This document shows, piece by piece, positions 17,720 to 26,809 of a DNA stretch of 64,000 nucleotides (within the stretch, counting starts at the first letter, position 1; each line of letters begins with the position of its first letter). This stretch comes from Hymenobacter wooponensis (lineage in GTDB: Bacteria > Bacteroidota > Bacteroidia > Cytophagales > Hymenobacteraceae). The stretch spans positions 186,001 through 250,000 of the forward strand of contig NZ_SRKZ01000005.1 in assembly GCF_004745865.1 (NCBI RefSeq). Reading direction: 5' to 3'. A model generated the notes under the pieces. It made no database searches and was not told the DNA's origin. It saw only the letters and a program-made list of their open reading frames with translations. A program made the position numbers and the translations under genes.

Positions 17720-18613
17720 ATGTCCCAACCGCGCACGACCCGTAAGAAGAAACTGGGCAGCTACCCGCACACCATGGTAGTGTTCAGTATCACGCTAGCG
17801 CTGCTGGTTATTGGGCTGTTTGGGCTGCTGCTGATTCACGCGCACAAGATGTCGAACCTGGTGAAGGAGAACCTGGAGATGCAGGTGTATCTGGAGCGCA
17901 ATCTGCCGGAAACCCAGCTGTTACGCCTGCAGCAGGACTTCGCTCACAAGCCCTACATCGCCTACAAAGCTGGGCAGGCGCAGGTACGGTTTCTTTCTAA
18001 GGAAGAAGGTGCCAAGCAGCTCATCGATCAGACCGGCGAGGACTTTCAGCGCTTCCTCGGCGACAACCCACTGCGCGATGCGTACCTCCTCAAAATCAAC
18101 TCCGATTATGGCGACGCTAAGAACCTAGCCCGCATCAAGGAAGAGCTACGTCAGCAGCCCGGTGTGTTTGAGGTAGAATACGTGGAAAGTCTGATTACAT
18201 CCGTAAACGAAAACCTGCGCAACGTAAGCCTAGTGCTGTTGGGGTTTGCGCTGGTTTTGACGTTTGTGGTGGTGGTGCTCATCAACAATACCATTAAGCT
18301 GGCCATGTTCTCGCAGCGCTTCCTGATCCGCTCTATGCAGCTGGTGGGTGCCACGCAGTCATTCATCCAATGGCCGTTTTTGCGCCGGGCCGTGTGGCAG
18401 GGGCTAGCAAGCGGAATTCTGTCGGGCCTGCTGCTGTTGGCGTTGCTTCAATACGCGTACCTGCAGTTGGAGGAGCTGCGCCTGTTGCGCGATGAACGCC
18501 TGATTGGCGCCCTGCTTGTGCTGCTGGTGGTGCTGGGCATGGGCATTGGCTTCTTGAGTTCCTGGCGGGCCGTCCGCAAGTATTCGGGCATGTCACTTGA
18601 CGACTTGTATTAA
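17720..18613 (+). CDS. ftsX: Cell-division permease-like protein FtsX
   Basis: FtsX with the ATPase FtsE forms an ABC-type complex that activates septal cell-wall hydrolases. The 297-residue protein has the family layout: basic N-terminus, first membrane segment (about 22-44), an extracytoplasmic domain (about 45-165) and three more membrane segments near 170-192, 225-250 and 265-287. The C-terminal segment ends in GMSLDDLY. The ATG at 17720 is chosen because it removes a repeat-derived N-terminal extension. No ftsE is adjacent. The order ftsX-DUF3098-uppP-truB-ribF is conserved among Bacteroidota. Confidence 0.9.
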   Translation: MSQPRTTRKKKLGSYPHTMVVFSITLALLVIGLFGLLLIHAHKMSNLVKENLEMQVYLERNLPETQLLRLQQDFAHKPYIAYKAGQAQVRFLSKEEGAKQLIDQTGEDFQRFLGDNPLRDAYLLKINSDYGDAKNLARIKEELRQQPGVFEVEYVESLITSVNENLRNVSLVLLGFALVLTFVVVVLINNTIKLAMFSQRFLIRSMQLVGATQSFIQWPFLRRAVWQGLASGILSGLLLLALLQYAYLQLEELRLLRDERLIGALLVLLVVLGMGIGFLSSWRAVRKYSGMSLDDLY

Positions 18614-18634
18614 TGAATTACCTGGTTGGTTGAA

Positions 18635-18670
18635 TTTGCGCGTCACCTTCTGCCAACCCTCCTACCTTTG
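18635..18670 (+). promoter_or_regulatory. Possible promoter of the DUF3098 gene
   Basis: TACCTTTG at 18663-18670 matches the -7 box. TTTG at 18635-18638 is a possible -33 with a slightly long 24-bp spacer. The ATG follows 5 bp after the -7 box, so a transcript from here would be almost leaderless. Confidence 0.45.
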
Positions 18671-18675
18671 TAGTT

Positions 18676-18984
18676 ATGGAACAGAATACTCCCCGCTTCG
18701 CCTTCGGGCCGCGCAACTACCGGCTGATGTTCATCGGGCTGGCCGTGTTGGCCGCTGGCTTTATCACGATGATGCTGGACTCGGCTGACTACGGCGAAGG
18801 TTTCCTTGGTATCACGCTAGGCCCCATTTTGCTGGCTATTGGCTTTTGCATTGAGTTTTGGGCTATTATGACCCGCGCTGGCAGCACTGCCCCCGTAGCT
18901 CAAGATGCCGCAACGGTGAATACCGTGCCTTCTCAGCCTGTACCGCCCGCGGCAGCTCCTGCGTCGCCTACTTATAAGCGGTAG
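18676..18984 (+). CDS. DUF3098 small membrane protein
   Basis: This 102-residue inner-membrane protein has two hydrophobic segments (about 18-37 and 49-72) and a short Ala/Pro/Val-rich C-terminal tail. The opening FAFGPRNYRLMFIG and the TLGPILLAIGF segment match DUF3098. The function is unknown. Its fixed position between ftsX and uppP in this phylum suggests a role linked to division or peptidoglycan precursor recycling, which is inference from synteny. Translation starts at the ATG at 18676. Confidence 0.85.
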   Translation: MEQNTPRFAFGPRNYRLMFIGLAVLAAGFITMMLDSADYGEGFLGITLGPILLAIGFCIEFWAIMTRAGSTAPVAQDAATVNTVPSQPVPPAAAPASPTYKR

Positions 18985-19009
18985 GCTCCGCTGTTCGAAA
19001 TATCTTCGG

Positions 19010-19101
19010 ACGTCATGCTGAGCGCAGCCGAAGCATCTCTACCGCTGGCTAACCAAGAAATGGTAGCGGTAGAGATGCTTCGGCTGCGCTCAGCATGACG
19101 T
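19010..19101. repeat. Perfect 37-bp inverted repeat (REP/hairpin element)
   Basis: The arms 19010-19046 and 19065-19101 are exact 37-bp inverted copies around an 18-base spacer. The unit contains the core CATGCTGAGCGCAGCCGAAG. There is no T-run for a classic terminator. Its length, perfect match and intergenic position (after the DUF3098 gene, before uppP) fit a dispersed palindromic repeat rather than a local terminator. Confidence 0.9.
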
Positions 19102-19172
19102 TCTACTTGTAATAGGACAAGCTACTTCCAGGGTACCCTACGCGCCCTATTTAACTCCCCAACTCTTCCTCC

Positions 19173-19961
19173 ATGTCCTACTGGCACGCGCTGTTGCTCG
19201 CTATTGTTGAAGGTCTGACCGAATTTCTGCCCGTTTCCAGCACGGGGCACATGATTATTTTCGCCAACCTGCTCGGCATTGGGCAGTTGCCGTTCACCGA
19301 CACCTACATTACCTCCATTCAGTTTGGGGCAATTTTGGCCGTAGTAGTGCTGTACTGGCGCCGGTTTCTGCAAAGCTTCGATTTCTATCTTAAGCTAGCC
19401 GTGGCCTTTATACCGTTCGGGATTTTAGGCTTCCTGCTGAAGGATACCATCGAGGATTTGTTGAAAAGCGTGACGGTAGTTGCCGTTTCTCTTGTAGTGG
19501 GCGGCATCATCCTGCTGTTCGTGGATAAGTGGTTTTCTGGCCCACGCAAGGAGGTCACCACACCTAACTTTGCGCAGGCCCTCAAAATTGGCCTGTTTCA
19601 GTGTTTAGCACTGGTACCGGGCGTGTCACGCTCGGCAGCGACCATTGTGGGTGGCCTAGCTCAGGGGTTCGACCGGCGCTCAGCAGCCGACTTCTCCTTT
19701 CTGCTGGCCGTGCCTACCATGACCGTAATTACGGCATATCAGCTGTACAAGACCTATAAGGTGAGTGCGCCTGGCTCCGAAGACATTAAGCTGTTGCTGT
19801 TCGGCAACGCGGTGGCCTTCATTGTGGCCCTGCTGGCCGTGAAGTCGTTCGTAGATTTTGTATCGCGCTTCGGATTCCGGGCGTTTGGCTTCTACCGCAT
19901 TGTGGTGGGGGTAGTGATTTTGGTGATGGTGTCGTTGGGCATCAGCCTGGAAGTGCTGTAA
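19173..19961 (+). CDS. uppP: Undecaprenyl-diphosphatase
   Basis: This membrane enzyme removes a phosphate from undecaprenyl diphosphate, recycling the lipid carrier for peptidoglycan and other envelope polymers. The 262-residue, multi-span protein has both signature motifs: E13-GLT-E17-FLPVSSTGH26 near the N-terminus and PGVSRSA at 149-155 with R153. Overexpression of family members gives bacitracin resistance, hence the alternative name BacA. Translation starts at the ATG at 19173. It is followed after 8 bp by truB, so the two are likely co-transcribed. Confidence 0.96.
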   Translation: MSYWHALLLAIVEGLTEFLPVSSTGHMIIFANLLGIGQLPFTDTYITSIQFGAILAVVVLYWRRFLQSFDFYLKLAVAFIPFGILGFLLKDTIEDLLKSVTVVAVSLVVGGIILLFVDKWFSGPRKEVTTPNFAQALKIGLFQCLALVPGVSRSAATIVGGLAQGFDRRSAADFSFLLAVPTMTVITAYQLYKTYKVSAPGSEDIKLLLFGNAVAFIVALLAVKSFVDFVSRFGFRAFGFYRIVVGVVILVMVSLGISLEVL

Positions 19962-19969
19962 GTGTGATA

Positions 19970-20794
19970 ATGGAAGAACAACCGATTACCCCCGCTCGCT
20001 TTGATTTTGAAGCCGGCGAAGTGCTGCTGTTAGACAAGCCTTTGACCTGGACCTCGTTTGACGTGGTGCGCAAAGTGAAGAACACCCTGCGGATCAAGAA
20101 AATTGGGCACGCTGGCACCCTCGACCCGCTGGCTACTGGCCTGCTGATTCTGTGCACGGGCAAAAAGACCAAGCAGATTGACCTGATTCAGGCCCAGGAA
20201 AAAGAGTATACCGGCACTTTCCGCCTCGGCCAAACCACGCCCAGCTTCGATCTGGAAACGCCCGTAGATCAGGAACTGGCCTACGAGCACCTTACAGAAG
20301 AAGAGCTGCGGGCTGCTCTGGCCTCCTTCATTGGGTTGATCAACCAGACGCCGCCCTTGTTTTCGGCAGTGAAGGTGAACGGGGAACGGGCCTACGAAGT
20401 GGCCCGCCGCGGCGACGAAGCCGAAATCAAAAGCAAGCAGGTCACCATTAAAGAGTTTGAGCTGACCCGCGTTGCGCTGCCTGAGGTAGACTTTCGGGTG
20501 GTGTGCTCCAAGGGCACCTATATCCGCAGCCTAGCCCGCGACTATGGCGCCGCGCTGGGCGTGGGCGCCCACCTCACCAAGCTGGTGCGCACCCGTATTG
20601 GCGAGTACCGCCTGGAAGATGCCCTGACTATGGAAGCCGTGCAAGCCCTGCGCCCACCCCGCCCCGAGGGAGAGCAAGACCGCCCCCCGCGCCAGCGCCG
20701 GGAGCGGCTGCCCGAGCGCCGGACTGGCCTAGAGTATTATCAGTCGCAGCAGGATGCTGCCGCGTCTACGCCCGATACGCCGCCCGTTTCCTAA
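19970..20794 (+). CDS. truB: tRNA pseudouridine(55) synthase TruB
   Basis: TruB converts uridine 55 of the tRNA T-loop to pseudouridine. The 274-residue protein has the catalytic aspartate D52 in HAGTLDPLATG, the LLLDKPLTWTSFD start and the RGD-type KGTYIRSLARD motif. A GTG two codons upstream (19964) is possible, but the ATG at 19970 fits the family better. The C-terminal 50 residues are a Pro/Arg-rich tail (RPPRPEGEQDRPPRQRRERL) beyond the enzyme core; its role is unknown, possibly extra RNA contact. The gene ends just before a terminator. Confidence 0.96.
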   Translation: MEEQPITPARFDFEAGEVLLLDKPLTWTSFDVVRKVKNTLRIKKIGHAGTLDPLATGLLILCTGKKTKQIDLIQAQEKEYTGTFRLGQTTPSFDLETPVDQELAYEHLTEEELRAALASFIGLINQTPPLFSAVKVNGERAYEVARRGDEAEIKSKQVTIKEFELTRVALPEVDFRVVCSKGTYIRSLARDYGAALGVGAHLTKLVRTRIGEYRLEDALTMEAVQALRPPRPEGEQDRPPRQRRERLPERRTGLEYYQSQQDAAASTPDTPPVS

Positions 20795-20799
20795 TTTGT

Positions 20800-20845
20800 A
20801 AAAGCCCTGGCTGCACGTGTATTGTCACGCGGCCGGGGCTTTTTC
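20800..20845 (+). terminator. Terminator after truB
   Basis: AAAAGCCCTGGC (20800-20811) pairs with GCCGGGGCTTTT (20832-20843) with one G-U pair, followed by more T. It separates truB from ribF, so ribF probably has its own promoter in the following 95 bp. Confidence 0.75.
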
Positions 20846-20940
20846 GTATGCGCTGGGGTAATGGCCTACGGAAGGTCCGGTTTGGTGCTTTACCTTCGCA
20901 GCTTCATCTGCTCCCTTCCTCACTTAGCTTACCTTCCACA

Positions 20941-21894
20941 ATGGACATCATTCGGGACCCCGCGCAGTTTCCGCACCTGGGCAATGCCGTAGTTACCAGC
21001 GGCACGTTTGATGGCGTTCATGTAGGCCACCAGCAGATTCTGCGGCGCCTGCGGGAAGTAGCAGACCAGAGCGGTGGGCCGGCGGTGGTTATCACCTACT
21101 GGCCCCACCCCCGCCTGGTGCTGGCCCCACCCACTGCGCACCCCGCGCCCATGGACCTGCACCTGCTCAATACCCAGGAGGAGCGCAGCCAGAAGCTCGC
21201 AGAGTATGGAGTGGATTACCTGCTGATACTCCCATTCACCAAAGAGTTTGCCGCCTGGACCTCGGAAGAATACATCCAGAATATTCTCCTGCGCACGGTA
21301 GGCACCAAAAAGCTCGTTATTGGCTACGACCACCGCTTTGGTAAAAACCGTGAGGGCGGCTTCGAGTACCTAAGCCAACACGCCGACCGCTACGGCATGA
21401 CCGTGGAAGAAATTCCGCGCGAAGACGTGGACGCCGTGGGCGTGAGCAGCACCCGCATCCGCCGCGCCCTAGAAGCTGGCGACGTGGCCACTGCTAACCG
21501 GTATTTAGGTTATAACTATCCGCTGACAGGCCTAGTAGTAAAGGGACGCCAGCTCGGCCGCACCATTGGGTGGCCTACGGCTAATATCAACTGTGAGGAG
21601 TCATTGAAGCTAATTCCGGCCCGTGGCGTGTACGCCGTAATGGCCACTACGGCGGCAGGAACGCACCACGCGGCCATGCTCAATATTGGCGTGCGCCCCA
21701 CCGTAGGCGGAAACTTAGCCCAAACCGTAGAGGCTCACCTGCTCGATTTCGAAGGTGACCTGTACGACCAACCTCTCACGGTGCAGTTCGTAGCCCGCCT
21801 TCGCGACGAGCAGAAGTTCGACGGTCTCGATGCGCTAAAGGCCCAGTTATTTACGGATGCTGAAAACGCACGTCAACACCTGATTGGCGGGTAG
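20941..21894 (+). CDS. ribF: Bifunctional riboflavin kinase/FAD synthetase
   Basis: RibF phosphorylates riboflavin to FMN and then adenylylates FMN to FAD. The 317-residue protein has the nucleotidyltransferase motif GTFDGVHVGH at 21-30 in the N-terminal FAD synthetase domain, and the ISSTRIR-like segment VSSTRIRRAL. The C-terminal flavokinase domain (about 185-310) includes GRTIGWPTANI. The frame extends upstream through truB, but that stretch is an out-of-frame reading of truB; the ATG at 20941 gives the normal N-terminus. No FMN riboswitch is apparent upstream. Confidence 0.96.
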   Translation: MDIIRDPAQFPHLGNAVVTSGTFDGVHVGHQQILRRLREVADQSGGPAVVITYWPHPRLVLAPPTAHPAPMDLHLLNTQEERSQKLAEYGVDYLLILPFTKEFAAWTSEEYIQNILLRTVGTKKLVIGYDHRFGKNREGGFEYLSQHADRYGMTVEEIPREDVDAVGVSSTRIRRALEAGDVATANRYLGYNYPLTGLVVKGRQLGRTIGWPTANINCEESLKLIPARGVYAVMATTAAGTHHAAMLNIGVRPTVGGNLAQTVEAHLLDFEGDLYDQPLTVQFVARLRDEQKFDGLDALKAQLFTDAENARQHLIGG

Positions 21895-21962
21895 ACTGTT
21901 GGCTAGTTCCTCATAAGTGTATCTTCTTGAACTGTATTGTAGCTATTCTATCATCTCGGTAT

Positions 21963-23411
21963 ATGACTAAACATTTACTTCCGCGTTTACTGCTGTTTGT
22001 GAGTCTGTTCCTTAGTTGTTGGGGAGCAACAGCTCAACCCACATGGCAGCGTCTGTATGGCACCAATGAACATGAGTCTTGCAGTCGTACTCTTCAGCTT
22101 AAGGATGGAGGCTATTTGCTTATTGGTGACCACCAGGCCAAAAACAAGTACAGTACGGAGCTTTACCTGATCAGAACCGACGAGCGCGGTAATCAGCTCT
22201 GGTCTAAACATTACCCAATCAGTGAATGTACCCGAATAGGTTCTGTCGCAGCTTGTGAAAACGCAGCAGGCCAAGTGCTACTTTCTATACTCACAGACCA
22301 AGATGTAGTAAACCGTCCTTATACTTCTACGGGCTTACTGCTTATGCTGAAGACCGATGGAGCTATTGCTTGGCAGCAGCGTACTGAGCCAGAAATTGGC
22401 CAGGCACTACCCTACAGTGGAATAGCGCTTGATAAGACCGGCAATTTTTGGGTAGCCGCTAACCGGCCTACAGGCTCCTGGTTACTGCGCATTGCCGCTA
22501 CCGGCGAACAACTTCAGCAAATACCTTTTGCCATTTCCGCGGGTACCATGCCGGCTCCCTTTCCTCCCACTGCGCCAGTGGAGCCAGCGTTCATTTATAA
22601 CCTGTTTCAACTTCCGACGGGCTTATTTGCGCAGGTAAGATCCAATACCGGTGCCAAACTCATTCAGGTTTCCGACCAAGGTGCACAGGAACGCGAAACA
22701 ACCCTTCCTAAAGGCATTGTAAGCGTTCTGAACGTAGTTCCCGTGGGAGGTGACGATGTGCTGGTAGTATCAGGCGGCCGCCTCGACAAGCTGCAGCTGA
22801 ATTCCACGACGGTTTATTGGAAGAAAACCTATCCTAGCAATCTCCCCGTTAGGCTTACTCATGCGGCTGCTATGCCCGACGGCCGCATTGTAGCTTTCGG
22901 GGCAAATGGCGGCACTCATGTAGTTACGTTGCTCCTGACGGTGCTGGACGCAGCTGGGCAGCAGCTTTATGGCGAAGGTCCATCTGGCAGCACACAGCCA
23001 GTGCAATACGAGTTAGGCCAGAGCCTTTCAGCGGTAGCTGCCGGTTTGTTTGTAAATCCGCAAACTAAACAGGTGGTACTATGTGGCAGCTTGCGGGAAG
23101 ACAGCTCCAAAGAGGAAATTTTTCTGAGTGCGGGCCCTTTAGAAAGCCTTCGTACCGCCACGCTCGTTCCCCTCACGGCTTGGCCTAATCCGGTAACGGG
23201 CGCAGAAACCCTCACTATTCCGGTAGATTTTGCCCAAAGTGGCCAATTTGAGCTCTACTCTATGCAGGGTAGTTTGGTGCACCGCTGGCCAGATGCCATA
23301 GACGAAGGGGAAGCGCATCTATCTATGCAAGGTATTCCGGCTGGTATGTACCTGCTGACCGGAAGACAAGCCAACGGGGCCCGTTCTACTATGCGGGTTG
23401 TGAAGAACTAA
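21963..23411 (+). CDS. Secreted T9SS type A sorting-domain protein
   Basis: This 482-residue exported protein has a signal peptide (about 1-24, ending ATAQ) and a C-terminal sorting domain (about 400-482). That domain starts with LTAWPNPVTG and ends GMYLLTGRQANGARSTMRVVKN, the signal for export by the type IX secretion system and attachment at the surface. The body has repeated short motifs (DGGYLLIGD, GNQLWSKHYP, DKTGNFWVAA) that suggest a beta-propeller. No catalytic motif is recognised. The ATG at 21963 is chosen because it puts the signal peptide at the N-terminus; an upstream in-frame start would add 12 residues. Confidence 0.85.
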   Translation: MTKHLLPRLLLFVSLFLSCWGATAQPTWQRLYGTNEHESCSRTLQLKDGGYLLIGDHQAKNKYSTELYLIRTDERGNQLWSKHYPISECTRIGSVAACENAAGQVLLSILTDQDVVNRPYTSTGLLLMLKTDGAIAWQQRTEPEIGQALPYSGIALDKTGNFWVAANRPTGSWLLRIAATGEQLQQIPFAISAGTMPAPFPPTAPVEPAFIYNLFQLPTGLFAQVRSNTGAKLIQVSDQGAQERETTLPKGIVSVLNVVPVGGDDVLVVSGGRLDKLQLNSTTVYWKKTYPSNLPVRLTHAAAMPDGRIVAFGANGGTHVVTLLLTVLDAAGQQLYGEGPSGSTQPVQYELGQSLSAVAAGLFVNPQTKQVVLCGSLREDSSKEEIFLSAGPLESLRTATLVPLTAWPNPVTGAETLTIPVDFAQSGQFELYSMQGSLVHRWPDAIDEGEAHLSMQGIPAGMYLLTGRQANGARSTMRVVKN

Positions 23412-23463
23412 AGCATTTTATTAGTTAGCCAATTGTAGGCCAGTTTACCTGTTTATTTGCGGC

Positions 23464-24696
23464 ATGGCCGCTTCTACCCGCTTGCGTATTGCTGTAGCTC
23501 TCCTTTGCTGGCTGCTAGCTTCTACTACTGGCCTAGGCCAAGTTGGGACACTGACCGGCACCGTGCGCGACTCCGTAACGCAGGCACCACTGGAGCTAGC
23601 CAGCCTGTTTCTGGCCAACACCACTTACGGCGCATCTACCAACGAAAAAGGGCAGTTCTCGCTGCCTAACGTGCCCGTAGGCCAGTATGATCTGGTAATT
23701 TCCTACCTGGGGTATAAGCTCTACAAACGCTCCATTACGGTAAAGCCCGGCCCGCAGACCCTCCCGTTGCTGCTCACGCCCAACTCTCAACAACTAAGGG
23801 AAGTGGTAATACGCCCCAACCCTAACCGAGAATCCGATTACCAGCGGTTCGTGCAAACGTTTCTAGGCCAGTCGGCTTTCTCCCGGCAGTGCCGCATCCG
23901 GAACCCGAAGGACGTGTACGTAGACTACGACAGCGACAAGAACGAGCTGACGGCTACCAGCGCCGCCTTTGTGCAGGTGGATAATGACGCCCTGGGTTAC
24001 CGCGTGAAGTATTACGGCCTCAAGTTTACCCAGAACTTCCGGGAGCAGTACGTAGTGTTTTATGGCTACCCGGTATTTGAGGAGATGAAGGCCCGTAATG
24101 AGCGGCAGCTACGCCGCTGGGTGGCTAACCGCGAACAGGCCTACCGGGGCTCCCTCACCCATTTCTTGCACAGCATCTACACTAGTCGAGTAACTTCCGA
24201 AGGGTTTCTGGTGCAGAAAATGCGCATCGTGCCTAACCGCAAATTTCCTCGCGCTGATAGCTTGGCCAAGGCCCTCCGCCAGGCCCGCCGGAACTCCGTT
24301 TTCTCGTCAGCCGACCAAGACTCTTTATCCCGTTGGGTGAAAGTGCCCCGGGCCTTTTCTATGCTCTATACGGCACCTAGGCCACTTGATAGCCTGCGCC
24401 GGGTGCAGCCAGACTCCGGCCGGGTGTGGTTGCGCTTCCGCGACTACCTTCAGGTTACGTACCTGAAAGAATCACCCGACCCCGCTTATCCTGCTGCTAG
24501 GCCTATTAGTGCGGCGGCTGCAGCCTTGCCCAAAGGGCAGATATCAACGCTGGTTTTACTTCAGCCGGAAATCGAAATTCAGAAGAATGGCCAACTAGTA
24601 GTGCCTTTGGGCGTTTTTACCGATGGCTACTGGGGATTCGAGAAAATGGGTGAATTTTTACCCCTCGATTACACGCCGGCCGCGTCGGCTCCCTGA
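23464..24696 (+). CDS. Exported protein with carboxypeptidase-D regulatory-like domain
   Basis: This 410-residue protein has a signal peptide (about 1-25) and a CarboxypepD_reg-like beta domain at about 28-100 (GTVRDSVTQAPLELASLFL..., GQYDLVISYLGYKLY). The remaining 300 residues do not match a family I know. The architecture is common in outer-membrane or periplasmic proteins of Bacteroidota, where the domain often precedes TonB-dependent transporters, but no transporter barrel follows here. The end lies 28 bp before scoA. A GGCCTAGGCC palindrome sits inside the signal-peptide codons (23530-23539). Confidence 0.8.
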   Translation: MAASTRLRIAVALLCWLLASTTGLGQVGTLTGTVRDSVTQAPLELASLFLANTTYGASTNEKGQFSLPNVPVGQYDLVISYLGYKLYKRSITVKPGPQTLPLLLTPNSQQLREVVIRPNPNRESDYQRFVQTFLGQSAFSRQCRIRNPKDVYVDYDSDKNELTATSAAFVQVDNDALGYRVKYYGLKFTQNFREQYVVFYGYPVFEEMKARNERQLRRWVANREQAYRGSLTHFLHSIYTSRVTSEGFLVQKMRIVPNRKFPRADSLAKALRQARRNSVFSSADQDSLSRWVKVPRAFSMLYTAPRPLDSLRRVQPDSGRVWLRFRDYLQVTYLKESPDPAYPAARPISAAAAALPKGQISTLVLLQPEIEIQKNGQLVVPLGVFTDGYWGFEKMGEFLPLDYTPAASAP

Positions 24697-24724
24697 CCTA
24701 ATTTTCCCACCCACCCTTTCTTCC

Positions 24725-25426
24725 ATGATCAATAAAGTTGTAGCCGATGCCTCCGAGGCTCTCCACGGCATCACCGATGGCATGACCCTCATGCTCGGCG
24801 GCTTCGGCCTGTGCGGCATCCCCGAAAACTCCATCCAGGAACTACTGCGCCGCGGCGTTCGACACCTCACCTGCATCTCCAACAATGCGGGCGTCGATGA
24901 TTTCGGTATTGGGCTGCTGCTCCAGACCAAGCAGGTGCGCAAAATGATTTCCAGCTACGTGGGCGAAAACGCCGAGTTTGAGCGGCAGCTGCTCAGCGGC
25001 GAGCTGGAAGTAGAGCTGATTCCGCAGGGCACGCTGGCTGAGCGCATCCGCGCCGGTGGAGCGGGCATTCCGGCCTTCTTCACGCCCGCCGGCTATGGCA
25101 CGGAGGTAGGCGAAGGCAAGGAGAGTCGGGAGTTTAATGGCAAAATGTACTTGCTGGAAACTGCCCTGCACGCCGATTTTGCTTTCGTGAAAGCCTGGAA
25201 GGGCGACACGGCCGGCAACCTGGTGTTTAAAGGCACCGCCCGCAACTTCAACCCCATGATGGCTACGGCCGGCAAAATCACGGTGGCCGAAGTAGAAGAG
25301 CTAGTGCCCGCCGGCGAGCTGGACCCCAACCAGATTCATACACCCGGCATCTTCGTGCAGCGCATTTTCAAGGGTCAGAATTACGAGAAGCGCATTGAGC
25401 AGCGCACCGTGCGCGCCGCCAACTAA
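24725..25426 (+). CDS. scoA: 3-oxoacid CoA-transferase subunit A
   Basis: Subunit A pairs with ScoB (26810-27466) to move CoA from succinyl-CoA to acetoacetate, feeding ketone bodies into acetyl-CoA metabolism. The 233-residue protein has the CoA-binding glycine-rich region LMLGGFGLCGIPEN at 22-35 and SNNAG soon after. I chose the ATG at 24725, which gives the family N-terminus MINKVV. A serine hydrolase gene separates it from scoB, whereas the two subunits are normally adjacent. Other 3-oxoacids as substrate cannot be excluded. Confidence 0.93.
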   Translation: MINKVVADASEALHGITDGMTLMLGGFGLCGIPENSIQELLRRGVRHLTCISNNAGVDDFGIGLLLQTKQVRKMISSYVGENAEFERQLLSGELEVELIPQGTLAERIRAGGAGIPAFFTPAGYGTEVGEGKESREFNGKMYLLETALHADFAFVKAWKGDTAGNLVFKGTARNFNPMMATAGKITVAEVEELVPAGELDPNQIHTPGIFVQRIFKGQNYEKRIEQRTVRAAN

Positions 25427-25468
25427 ACTTCCTGAGCACTGGCCTAGGCCACTCCTACCTATAGCCTC

Positions 25469-26779
25469 ATGAAAAGAACTGCCCTCGGTCTGCTGCTGGC
25501 CCTTGCGGTTAGCGGCACCTACGCGCAAACTGCTGCTCCAGCTAAGCCCAAAGCCGCGAAGAGCAAGACGCTAGCCACTCAGCCGGCCCACCTGCCGGCC
25601 ATTGACGCATTGTTACGCGAGTACACCGCCGCTAATCGCGTGCCGGGCGCCAGTGCCCTCATCATGCGCGACGGGAAGGTTATTTACCGCAAAGCTTTTG
25701 GGCTGGACGACGTAGCTGCGAAAACGCCGCTGCGGGAAGATGCCATTCTGCGCATCGCCTCCCAAACCAAGGCTATTGCCAGTGCAGGCGTGATGATGCT
25801 CTATGATGAGGGCAAGTTTCAGCTCGACGACCCTATCTCGAAGTACCTGCCGGCTTTCCGCAGCCCCAAGGTGCTGGCCACCTTCAATCCCGCCGACTCC
25901 AGCTACACCACCGTTCCGGCCCGTAGCGAAATCACCATCCGGCAGCTCCTGACCCATACTTCGGGCATCAGCTACCCGGTGATTGGTTCAAAGGAAGCGC
26001 GGGCTATTTACGCCAAAGCGCATATTCCGAGCGGTATTGGTACGCCGGGCAGCAAGCTAAGCACCTCTATGGATGCGCTAGGCCAGTTGCCACTCATGCA
26101 CCAGCCGGGCGAGAAGTTCACGTATGGGCTGAGCATTGATGTATTGGGCTACCTAATTGAGGTACTCTCAGGCAAGCCGCTGGACCAGTTCCTGCGCACC
26201 CGCCTGTTTGAGCCCTTGGCCATGCGCGACACCTACTTTTACCTACCCAAGGAAAAGCAGCCCCGGCTGGTTAGCCTTTACACGGAGGATGCCAACAAGA
26301 ATACACTTAAGGCCCTGAATCCCTTCGCCTCGATGGGCAACATAAACCCCGACTATCCAAAGGAGGCAGGCACGTACTTTTCAGGCGGCGCAGGTCTGTC
26401 TTCTACGCTCGATGACTACGCCGCCTTCCTGCAAATGATGCTCAACGGGGGGCAGTACAACGGCAAGCGTCTGCTTAAGCCTGAAACTGTGCGCCTGATG
26501 ACCTCTAACCAGATTGGTGAGGTAATGCAGGGCCTGAACAAGTTCGGGTTGGGCTTCAGCATTGTTACGGCCAAGGGCGCGGCACAGTCGGGGTTGTCGG
26601 AAGGCTCCTTTGAGTGGGGCGGCATCTTCGGGACTACCTACTGGGTTGACCCCAAGGAGAAGATTGTGGCGCTGCTCTACACCCAGAAGTACCCCAATAG
26701 CTATGGCGACCTAGCCGACAAATTCAAGCACCTGGTTCGCGAAACGGTCATCGAATCGAAAACGGCCGCGGTTAAATAA
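25469..26779 (+). CDS. Exported serine hydrolase of the class C beta-lactamase family
   Basis: This 436-residue protein has a signal peptide (about 1-20, ending TYAQ) and a penicillin-binding-protein-like catalytic domain. The SxxK motif is S98-QT-K101. The usual second motif YxN reads YGL (in KFTYGLSIDVLGYL), as in many esterase-like family VIII members. The third-motif region lies near GGIFGTTYWVDP. This suggests an esterase or D-amino-acid/peptide hydrolase rather than an antibiotic beta-lactamase; the substrate is unknown. It lies between scoA and scoB in the same direction, 42 bp after one and 30 bp before the other, so it is probably co-transcribed with them. Confidence 0.88.
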   Translation: MKRTALGLLLALAVSGTYAQTAAPAKPKAAKSKTLATQPAHLPAIDALLREYTAANRVPGASALIMRDGKVIYRKAFGLDDVAAKTPLREDAILRIASQTKAIASAGVMMLYDEGKFQLDDPISKYLPAFRSPKVLATFNPADSSYTTVPARSEITIRQLLTHTSGISYPVIGSKEARAIYAKAHIPSGIGTPGSKLSTSMDALGQLPLMHQPGEKFTYGLSIDVLGYLIEVLSGKPLDQFLRTRLFEPLAMRDTYFYLPKEKQPRLVSLYTEDANKNTLKALNPFASMGNINPDYPKEAGTYFSGGAGLSSTLDDYAAFLQMMLNGGQYNGKRLLKPETVRLMTSNQIGEVMQGLNKFGLGFSIVTAKGAAQSGLSEGSFEWGGIFGTTYWVDPKEKIVALLYTQKYPNSYGDLADKFKHLVRETVIESKTAAVK

Positions 26780-26809
26780 GCTCCTTCCTTTCCTCCCACC
26801 CCACCCATC

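Noticed and set aside
20503..20940. In-frame extension of ribF upstream through truB
   Set aside because: The extra residues are truB read in another frame, a terminator lies between, and the family start is at 20941.
20846..20940. FMN riboswitch before ribF
   Set aside because: The spacer is short and shows none of the conserved RFN elements.
25469..26779. Antibiotic beta-lactamase
   Set aside because: The YxN motif is YGL and the pattern is closer to family VIII esterase-like hydrolases, so no resistance role is claimed.
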